In this document: one piece after another, positions 8,688-14,255 of the stretch
How positions within the stretch are numbered: the stretch's first letter is position 1
Layout: every line of letters begins with the position of its first letter
Source of the DNA: Bacillota bacterium
GTDB taxonomy: Bacteria; Bacillota; Clostridia; Lachnospirales; Lachnospiraceae
DNA length: 29,696 bases
Reading direction: 5' to 3'
NCBI GenBank assembly: GCA_023412855.1
Contig: JAEZRJ010000002.1
Location: forward strand, 1 to 29,696
The notes under the pieces: model-generated
What the model was told of the DNA's origin: nothing
The model's input: only the letters and a program-made list of their open reading frames with translations
Database searches by the model: none
Translations under genes and position numbers: made by a program

Positions 8688-9666
8688 AGAGAAATATATG
8701 GATGAAGCGCTGCGCATCGTATATGGAGACAGCGTGCTTGGGCTGCATGGAGAGGGCTTTAGTTATCTGTTTTCTTATGTGAAAGGAGGATTGGAATCCC
8801 TGGTAATCGACGGTAAGGAATGGCTGTACCGTACTCCGAAGCCTGCCTTTTGGCGCGCGGTAACGGATAACGACAGAGGAAACGGCTTTCCGCTCCGTTC
8901 CGGAATGTGGATGGGAGCCGATTCTTTTATTTCCCATATCGGAGGAGAGGTTATGGTAGACGGAAGTGAGATCCCTTTGCCAATCGCTCCGGAAAATAAT
9001 AAATATACGGGAAATGAACGTGCTAAAAAAGTACAGCTTAAGTTTTTCTATGAGACAATAACTGTGCCTTCTACAAAAGTAGAAGTTGCTTACGAGGTAT
9101 GTGGGGACGGTAAGATAAATGTTCATGTACGATATTATGGAAATGATAAGCTGCCGGAGCTGCCCGTATTCGGAATGCGGTTCGTCATGCCGACAAAGGC
9201 GGTAGGATACAGGTACGAGGGATTATCCGGGGAGACCTATCCCGATAGAATGGCCGGAGGGATTCCGGGCATTTATGACATAAATGGTTTGCCGGTAACG
9301 AAATATCTGGTGCCTCAGGATTGTAATGTCCATATGAAGACCAAATGGCTGGAAGTATACAGGGACACGACTTTAAATAATGCGGATCAAAACAATAAGA
9401 CCTTTGGACTTAAATTTTCTGCGCTGGAAGAGGGGAAGGAATTTGCATTTTCCTGTATTCCCTACACCCCGCTGGAGCTTGAAAACGCTTCTCATCATGA
9501 AGAACTCCCTCCGGCAAGAAGAACGGTGGTATCTATTCTTGGAGCAGTAAGAGGCGTTGGCGGAATCGATAGCTGGGGTGCGGATGTTGAGCCTGATTAC
9601 CGTATAAATGCAGGAAAAGATATCAATTATTCGTTCCAGATCAGCAAAGCCGCAATAAATAATTAA
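8671..9666 (+). CDS. lacM: Beta-galactosidase small subunit (LacM type)
   Basis: 331 aa corresponding to the C-terminal small-chain domain of LacZ. It opens with the typical GxGFSYLFSYVKGGLESL block and has the small-domain motif FWRAVTDNDRGNGF. Near the end GVGGIDSW gives Trp302, the counterpart of the Trp of E. coli LacZ that completes the galactose site. The ATG at 8671 overlaps the end of lacL by 17 nt in another frame and has AGGAGG 12 nt upstream inside lacL. The same 17-nt overlap is described for lacLM in lactic acid bacteria, so this is a real two-gene arrangement and not a frameshifted lacZ. An in-frame ATG at 8698 is an alternative start with a weaker SD. Confidence 0.92.
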   Translation: MDYINKEKYMDEALRIVYGDSVLGLHGEGFSYLFSYVKGGLESLVIDGKEWLYRTPKPAFWRAVTDNDRGNGFPLRSGMWMGADSFISHIGGEVMVDGSEIPLPIAPENNKYTGNERAKKVQLKFFYETITVPSTKVEVAYEVCGDGKINVHVRYYGNDKLPELPVFGMRFVMPTKAVGYRYEGLSGETYPDRMAGGIPGIYDINGLPVTKYLVPQDCNVHMKTKWLEVYRDTTLNNADQNNKTFGLKFSALEEGKEFAFSCIPYTPLELENASHHEELPPARRTVVSILGAVRGVGGIDSWGADVEPDYRINAGKDINYSFQISKAAINN

Positions 9667-9682
9667 TAAATATATCTTAAAT

Positions 9683-9738
9683 ATTGCAGTCACAATTGCC
9701 GTGGTTTTTAATAAGCAGCGATTGTGGCTGCAATTGTT
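9683..9738 (+). terminator. Terminator-like hairpin after lacM
   Basis: ATTGCAGTCACAATTGC (9683-9699) pairs with 9718-9734 over 17 positions, two of them G-U, around an 18-nt loop. Only TGTTT follows, so termination may be partial. It marks the end of the sugar operon. Confidence 0.6.
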
Positions 9739-9790
9739 TGCGGTGAGAAACGTTCTTATATACTTTTATTCATTTTAATTAATGCTGTTA

Positions 9791-9819
9791 TTGATTATTT
9801 TTAAGTTATAGCCTATAAT
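9791..9819 (+). promoter_or_regulatory. Promoter of the 298-aa protein/AmmeMemoRadiSam operon
   Basis: TTGATT (9791-9796), a 17-nt spacer and a perfect TATAAT (9814-9819). Transcription would start near 9826, inside the tandem repeat that begins at 9822, so nearly the whole repeat becomes 5' UTR. Confidence 0.7.
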
Positions 9820-9821
9820 AT

Positions 9822-9891
9822 AAGTAGTAAGTAGTAAGTAGTAAGTAGTAAGTAGTAAGTAGTAAGTAGTAAGTAGTAAGTAGTAAGTAGT
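9822..9891 (+). repeat. Tandem repeat, 10 perfect copies of AAGTAGT
   Basis: Exactly ten uninterrupted copies of a 7-bp unit fill 9822-9891. The repeat begins two bases after the -10 box and ends 36 bp before the start codon at 9928. Uninterrupted short repeats of this kind are prone to copy-number change by strand slippage. Here a change would alter UTR length in 7-nt steps, without affecting a reading frame. The SD (AGAGGG, 9912-9917) lies outside the repeat. Confidence 0.95.
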
Positions 9892-9927
9892 ACAAATATT
9901 CCGAAGCAGAAAGAGGGTAATATTATT

Positions 9928-10824
9928 ATGGATTATACAATAATGGAGCAGTTTGCATTGGTGGCCCTGGACGGTCAGGACAGCATGCACAATACGGTGG
10001 CAAAGAAAGCTGCAGTCATGGGAATCGCGGCGGCAAATGTTTTGCAGACCTTGCTTGTGGAGGATGTGCAAGAAAATATGAATGAGTTTGAGAATCGTTT
10101 TTGCCATCAGTTAGAAAATATCAAGAAAATGAATGGTAAGCAGAGACGGAGTCTGGAAAAAGAAATAGTGTCCGTATTAAAAGTGGAAAAGGTACTTGAA
10201 GAAGTCCCGAATCTTCTTGGCTGCGATATGAATTATTATACGGCGAATGTAACCATGAGGGAATATAAAAGCAATGAAGATGCGTATCAGAGGATAACCG
10301 AAAGCATAAGAGCTGTCATATTGGAACCGGGAGAAGTTACTGAGGAAACAGTAGCCGTTCTTTGGCTTATTCGGGAATGCGGATGTATGCATGATATTTT
10401 TTCCATAGAAGAACAGTATAAAATAGAGGCACGGCTTATAGAACTTTCGGCAGAAAATCAATTATATAAAATTATTCTGGGGCAGGAATTCCATAGCGGA
10501 GTAAGGCGGACTTATTTAAAATACCTTGATTTTAAGCGCAATATTTTTAAGAATCCTTATTTAGAGGGCATAAACCTCCTTTTTCCTTTTTTTGACAGAC
10601 GGCAGGCAATATTTATCGATATGGTTATTTTAGGAACGACGGTAAAGGACAGGAGGCAGAACGCAATGAAATTTTTGCGCGAAAACGGTCATTCCTGTGA
10701 AGAATTACGGATAGAAAGCGAAACAATGGTGAAAATTGATAACGCATATTACAGAATATGGCCTTCTGCCCGCAGTTGCAGAATTCCTATTCAGGGAGTA
10801 GAGCTTTTGCCGGTATATAGGTAG
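9928..10824 (+). CDS. Unrecognised 298-aa cytoplasmic protein, first gene of the AmmeMemoRadiSam operon
   Basis: I cannot assign this protein. It has no signal peptide or membrane segment and appears mostly helical. The first 45 residues (MEQFALVALDGQDSMHNTVA onward) and the segment TVAVLWLIRECGCMHDIFSI faintly recall GPP34-type (Golgi phosphoprotein 3-like) proteins, but this is a weak impression. A charged stretch (about residues 50-90) may be a coiled region. The start has AGAGGG 10 nt upstream. The next gene begins 7 bp after its stop, and two more follow closely, so it is the promoter-proximal gene of a four-gene unit. Expression depends on a leader made largely of a 7-bp tandem repeat. 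Confidence 0.8.
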   Translation: MDYTIMEQFALVALDGQDSMHNTVAKKAAVMGIAAANVLQTLLVEDVQENMNEFENRFCHQLENIKKMNGKQRRSLEKEIVSVLKVEKVLEEVPNLLGCDMNYYTANVTMREYKSNEDAYQRITESIRAVILEPGEVTEETVAVLWLIRECGCMHDIFSIEEQYKIEARLIELSAENQLYKIILGQEFHSGVRRTYLKYLDFKRNIFKNPYLEGINLLFPFFDRRQAIFIDMVILGTTVKDRRQNAMKFLRENGHSCEELRIESETMVKIDNAYYRIWPSARSCRIPIQGVELLPVYR

Positions 10825-10831
10825 GTGAAAT

Positions 10832-11095
10832 ATGTCCAGACAGAGAACAATGGAAAAAATTATGGTATCGGAATATGTGTCAATCGGGGAGCTTGTCAGG
10901 ATTACAGGATGCCGATATAGCACGCTGAAATTTTATACGGAAGAAGGTTTGATTTCCTTTGAACAGGAGGAAGAGAACCTGACCCGCAGATTCCCGAGGG
11001 AAAAGACGCTGCAGAGAATAACAGAAATTAAAAAACTGAGGGAAAAAGGAAGCAGCATTCCCCATATCAAGCAAATGTTAGAAACTAATATATAA
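10832..11095 (+). CDS. Minimal MerR-type helix-turn-helix protein
   Basis: 87 aa consisting almost entirely of a MerR-like winged helix-turn-helix: YVSIGELVRITGCRYSTLKF, then YTEEGLI and a wing with R-R-F, followed by a second helical segment. It lacks the long coiled coil and ligand domain of full MerR proteins. It may be a DNA-binding factor acting on its own operon, or an adaptor/excisionase-like protein; neither is shown. AGGTG lies 4 nt upstream of the ATG. It sits between the 298-aa protein and the dioxygenase/AMMECR1 gene, with gaps of 7 and 23 bp, and is probably co-transcribed. Confidence 0.8.
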   Translation: MSRQRTMEKIMVSEYVSIGELVRITGCRYSTLKFYTEEGLISFEQEEENLTRRFPREKTLQRITEIKKLREKGSSIPHIKQMLETNI

Positions 11096-11118
11096 ATCAT
11101 AGTGACAGGAGGTATATT

Positions 11119-12432
11119 ATGCCAATCGCAGGAGCATTCGTGGTTCCCCATCCGCCCCTGATTTTCCCGGAAATCGGGCATGGAGAACAATGCAGGATAC
11201 AGAAAACGATCGATTCATACAAGGATGTTGCAAAAAGAATCGCGATGATGCAGCCCGAGACGATTGTTATCATTTCGCCCCATGCTGTTATGTATAGAGA
11301 CTATTTTCATATTTCGCCCGGCGTTCATGCGTCAGGGGACTTTTCGCATTACGGTTATCCTGAAATCGTATTGGAAGCGGATTATGATGCGGTGCTTGCG
11401 GCAGAGATTGAAAAGGAAGCACGCAGTAATAAAGTTCCGGCGGGAACGGAGGGCGATAGGGAGAAGGCATTGGATCACGCAACGATGATTCCTCTTCGTT
11501 TTATAAAGGAAGCCTACGTGAAAAAATTTAAAATAGTAAGGATAGGCTTATCCGGTCTGCCATTATCCGAACACTACCGCTTGGGAAAAATGATAAGGGA
11601 AGCCGCAGAGAAAACGGGGCGGCGGATTGTCGTTGTGGCCAGCGGGGACTTGTCCCATCGTTTATTAGACAGCGGACCATATGAATATGCCAAAGAAGGA
11701 CCGGAATATGACCGGAAAATTACGGAGATACTTGCGGAAGGAGATTTGGCCAAGGTACTTGAATTTTCCGAAGATTTCTGCGAGAAAGCGGGAGAATGCG
11801 GACATCGTTCTATTTCCATTATGGCGGGCTGTATGGACGGGCTGCCTCTTAAAGCGGAACTTCTATCCTATGAAGGACCTTTTGGAGTTGGATATGCGGT
11901 AGCTGCTTTTCAGGATGTCTATGTATCTTTAGCCAGAAAAGCCTTGGAATATTATCTGAAAAACGGTGTTAATTATCCGATACCGGATGGATTGCCTGAA
12001 GAGCTGCTCAAGAAAAAGGCGGGAGCTTTTGTCTCTTTAAAGAAATATGGCAATTTAAGAGGCTGTATAGGAACCATACAGGGAACGAAAAACTGTGTGG
12101 CGGAGGAAGTCGTTGAGAATGCGGTAAATGCCGGCTTGTGGGACCCGAGATTCCCGCAAGTGGAGGCGACGGAACTCGACAATATTATTTGCACGGTAGA
12201 TGTTCTGTCTGCCCCGGAACCGGTTACATCCATAGAGGAACTGAATGTGAAAAAATACGGCGTGATCCTATCGATGGGAACCAGGAGAGGACTTCTTCTT
12301 CCGAATCTGGAAGGGGTGGAAACGGTGGAGGAGCAGATAAGTATTTCTTTAAAGAAGGCGGGAATTGATGAAGAGGATTACAGGGAAGGAAAATGCTCTT
12401 TGGAGCGTTTTGAGGTGGTGAGACATTATTGA
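11119..12432 (+). CDS. LigB-type (class III extradiol) dioxygenase/AMMECR1 fusion, AmmeMemoRadiSam system
   Basis: 437 aa with two domains. Residues 1 to about 265 belong to the LigB/MEMO1 superfamily. The Fe-enzyme ligand pattern of class III extradiol dioxygenases seems intact: His11 (VVPHPP), His55 (ISPHA), His120 (LDHAT), His180 (GDLSH) and Glu252 (SYEGP). Residues from about 268 to 437 are an AMMECR1 domain with the hallmark LRGCIGTI and DPRFP motifs. Together with the next gene this makes the AMMECR1-MEMO-radical SAM set known as the AmmeMemoRadiSam system, whose role is unknown. The ATG at 11119 has SD AGGAGG. A 4-nt overlap couples it to the radical SAM gene. Whether the first domain oxidises an aromatic compound or is regulatory cannot be told from sequence. 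Confidence 0.92.
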   Translation: MPIAGAFVVPHPPLIFPEIGHGEQCRIQKTIDSYKDVAKRIAMMQPETIVIISPHAVMYRDYFHISPGVHASGDFSHYGYPEIVLEADYDAVLAAEIEKEARSNKVPAGTEGDREKALDHATMIPLRFIKEAYVKKFKIVRIGLSGLPLSEHYRLGKMIREAAEKTGRRIVVVASGDLSHRLLDSGPYEYAKEGPEYDRKITEILAEGDLAKVLEFSEDFCEKAGECGHRSISIMAGCMDGLPLKAELLSYEGPFGVGYAVAAFQDVYVSLARKALEYYLKNGVNYPIPDGLPEELLKKKAGAFVSLKKYGNLRGCIGTIQGTKNCVAEEVVENAVNAGLWDPRFPQVEATELDNIICTVDVLSAPEPVTSIEELNVKKYGVILSMGTRRGLLLPNLEGVETVEEQISISLKKAGIDEEDYREGKCSLERFEVVRHY

Positions 12433-13256
12433 AAGCGGTTTGTCCGGTGTGCATGCACCATTGTACGATAGAGGAAGGGAAAACGGGGGTGTGCAGAGCG
12501 AGAAGCAATGAAAACGGTAAAATCGTCTGCACGAATTATGGAAAAATAACTTCCTATGCCCTGGATCCCATCGAGAAAAAACCTCTCAGACGCTTTTTGC
12601 CCGGAAGTAAAATACTCTCCGTGGGAAGCTACGGCTGTAACTTATCCTGCGGTTTTTGTCAGAATCATGGGATTTCCATGGTGAAAGAGGAAGAGGCAGA
12701 CTATGGAATACGAATGCCCGAGGCGCTTGTGAAAGAAGCCCTTGCCTATGCCGCAAAAGGAAATATAGGAATTGCTTATACCTACAATGAGCCGCTTATC
12801 GGTTATGAGTATGTGAGGGACTGCGCGAAGCTGGCAAAGGAAAATGGGCTTAAGAATGTAATTGTCACAAATGGCTGTGCAGAGATTGAGATATTGGAGG
12901 AACTTTTGCCCTATACGGATGCTTTTAATATAGATTTAAAAGGCTTTACCGAGGATTTTTACAAGAAGGTAGGCGGAAGCTTGTCCAGGGTAAAGGCTTT
13001 TATCGAAAGGGCGGCAAAGGAAAGCCATGTGGAGGTTACGACGCTTATCATACCGGGCGAAAATGACGATGTGAGGGAGCTTAAGGAGGCCGCGGCATGG
13101 CTGGCCTCAATCGATGAAAACATACCCTATCATATTTCCCGTTTTTTCCCAATGTGGAAAATGCAGGACAAAGAGGCTACCAGGGTAGAAACGGTTTATG
13201 CTCTTGCCGAAACGGCAAGAGAGTACTTGAGGTATGTGTATGAAGGGAATTGTTAA
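12429..13256 (+). CDS. AmmeMemoRadiSam system radical SAM enzyme
   Basis: 275 aa starting at a TTG that overlaps the preceding stop (TTGA), so translation is coupled to the AMMECR1 fusion. The radical SAM motif CNLSCGFC gives the cluster ligands Cys70, Cys74 and Cys77. An additional N-terminal group, Cys5, Cys8, Cys12 and Cys22 (CPVCMHHC...C), could bind Zn or a second cluster. The family resembles pyruvate formate-lyase activating enzymes, but no glycyl-radical partner is encoded nearby. The obvious partners are the dioxygenase-like/AMMECR1 protein and perhaps the 298-aa protein. The substrate is unknown. Confidence 0.93.
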   Translation: MKAVCPVCMHHCTIEEGKTGVCRARSNENGKIVCTNYGKITSYALDPIEKKPLRRFLPGSKILSVGSYGCNLSCGFCQNHGISMVKEEEADYGIRMPEALVKEALAYAAKGNIGIAYTYNEPLIGYEYVRDCAKLAKENGLKNVIVTNGCAEIEILEELLPYTDAFNIDLKGFTEDFYKKVGGSLSRVKAFIERAAKESHVEVTTLIIPGENDDVRELKEAAAWLASIDENIPYHISRFFPMWKMQDKEATRVETVYALAETAREYLRYVYEGNC

Positions 13257-13260
13257 ATAC

Positions 13261-13319
13261 AATAGGACTGATCCGGTTTATAAGAAGCGAATATAAACCG
13301 GATCAGTCCTATTTTTTTT
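13261..13319 (+). terminator. Strong intrinsic terminator of the AmmeMemoRadiSam operon
   Basis: A perfect 22-bp stem (13261-13282 with 13292-13313) and a 9-nt loop, followed by a T-run to 13319. It lies between converging genes and may also slow transcripts arriving on the minus strand. Confidence 0.95.
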
Positions 13320-13330
13320 CTGTAATGCGA

Positions 13331-13373
13331 TGCTGCCAAATATTCGGTCGCGGGAGTGTGTGAAGCACGCCTT
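13331..13373 (-). repeat. Dispersed 3'-end element, copy A
   Basis: About 43 bp, beginning TGCTGCCAAATATTCGGTCG on the plus strand, which recurs at 23919-23962 with high identity (roughly 37 matching positions by eye). Read on the minus strand it starts 2 nt after the stop codon of the lipoprotein gene. It contains a small hairpin (GTGTGT/GCACGC on the plus strand, two wobble pairs). Confidence 0.7.
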
Positions 13374-13375
13374 TG

Positions 13376-13882
13376 TTATTCAGGAATGGGCTCTGCTCCG
13401 TCTATCTCTCCGGCGGAAGTATCGGAATAAGCATCACTTCCGTCCGGAACATCTCCATGCAGAATGGAGAGAATCTCACGAACGTTTTGGTTGGCGTTAT
13501 TGTAATATTCCTTCGCGGTAGTTGCAGCATCAGAATCGAAGGTCTCACTTTCAAACGCCTGATGATAAAGGGCAACGGCGTTTGCCATAGATTCCTCTGC
13601 TTGTGCGGAAAGGGCTTCGATGGAAGAGAACTCCTCGGGAACGGTAAGGGAGGCCATCCACGAAAAGCGTTCTCCAATTCCGTCCAAGGCAGATAGCAGC
13701 TCTTGAACGGAGGTCTCGGAATTCGCATCGATAGAATTTATAATTGTATCGTATTCGGAAATATCCGAATAAAAAGTATCCATGTTATTTTTAAATTCTT
13801 CCAATTCTTTCTTGCTGCCGCATCCGGCAATCATAAGAAAAATAAAGGAAAAAAGAAATATATATACAAGTTTTCTGTTCAA
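13376..13882 (-). CDS. Small secreted lipoprotein of unknown function
   Basis: 168 aa from a TTG start at 13882, which has GGAGGGG about 5 nt upstream on the minus strand. An in-frame ATG at 13927 would add 15 non-signal residues and lacks an SD. The signal peptide is basic (MNRK), has a hydrophobic core (LVYIFLFSFIFLMIAGC) and gives lipobox Cys21. The mature part is acidic and helical, with Gln/Glu/Asn-rich amphipathic stretches and no Cys after the anchor. It ends in an Asp/Ser/Gly-rich tail. No enzymatic motif is visible. It is transcribed alone, facing the AmmeMemoRadiSam operon terminator and divergent from the metH-like gene. Confidence 0.8.
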   Translation of the reverse strand: MNRKLVYIFLFSFIFLMIAGCGSKKELEEFKNNMDTFYSDISEYDTIINSIDANSETSVQELLSALDGIGERFSWMASLTVPEEFSSIEALSAQAEESMANAVALYHQAFESETFDSDAATTAKEYYNNANQNVREILSILHGDVPDGSDAYSDTSAGEIDGAEPIPE

Positions 13883-13998
13883 GCTATCCCCTCCGTAAAT
13901 GTCAATATCCATAAAATAAGTTACCATATATAGTGTGTGAAAGCAAGTTACTATTCAGCAATCAAAATTGAGAGATGCTTTGTTACTAATCATATAGT

Positions 13999-14021
13999 AG
14001 CTTAACACTTGCTGTTAAGCT
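13999..14021. other. Perfect 9-bp stem-loop in the divergent intergenic region
   Basis: AGCTTAACA (13999-14007), loop CTTGC, TGTTAAGCT (14013-14021). No T-run follows. Being palindromic, it could be an operator for either divergent gene or an RNA hairpin in the metH-like leader. Its function is unknown. Confidence 0.5.
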
Positions 14022-14043
14022 GCGTAAGAACGTGATTCAAGGA

Positions 14044-14101
14044 ATGATTTCTGTTTCGCAGCGCGAATTTGCATGGAAAATTTTTGCATTGCAGAAATCA
14101 T
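14044..14101. other. Nested hairpin upstream of the methionine synthase-like gene
   Basis: ATGATTTCTG (14044-14053) and CAGAAATCAT (14092-14101) are perfect 10-bp inverted arms. Inside, AATTTGCA and TGCATT-type arms give a second smaller stem. It lies upstream of the likely promoter at 14167, so it is more likely a DNA element or a transcript from further upstream than part of the main leader. I do not see the conserved cores of S-box, cobalamin or T-box RNAs. Confidence 0.4.
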
Positions 14102-14166
14102 GCGTTGCTGAAAACGGAGTGAACAGTAACAATGTTTTTTGTGGACAAGAATCCGCACATCAAATA

Positions 14167-14195
14167 TTGTAGTTTTTTAAAATTTATGGTAGCAT
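14167..14195 (+). promoter_or_regulatory. Promoter of the methionine synthase-like gene
   Basis: TTGTAG (14167-14172), a 17-nt spacer and TAGCAT (14190-14195) with TG at 14187-14188 (extended -10). The same TGnTAGCAT form occurs in the promoter at 200-228. The start codon lies 60 nt downstream. Confidence 0.5.
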
Positions 14196-14255
14196 GTGTT
14201 TTAAACATATCTTTGTACGGCTATTTTAGTTACCGAGAGGAGTAGGATTATAGAT

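Noticed and set aside
8494..9126. 210-aa minus-strand ORF opposite lacL/lacM
   Set aside because: It is antisense to two recognised coding regions, with no domain and no ribosome binding site.
6798..9666. Frameshifted lacZ pseudogene
   Set aside because: The lengths, the 17-nt overlap, the internal AGGAGG and the LacM-type N-terminus all fit a natural two-subunit enzyme.
9822..9891. Possible CRISPR or plasmid iteron array
   Set aside because: The repeats are 7 bp and directly adjacent, with no spacers, and no cas or replication gene is nearby.
9775..10107. Minus-strand 110-aa frame rich in Leu-Leu-Thr-Thr-Tyr repeats
   Set aside because: It is the translation of the 7-bp tandem repeat on the other strand, overlaps the first operon gene, and has no sensible start.
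13883..14255. Riboswitch (S-box, cobalamin or T-box) before the metH-like gene
   Set aside because: None of the conserved core sequences of these RNAs could be found, and there is no terminator before the start codon.
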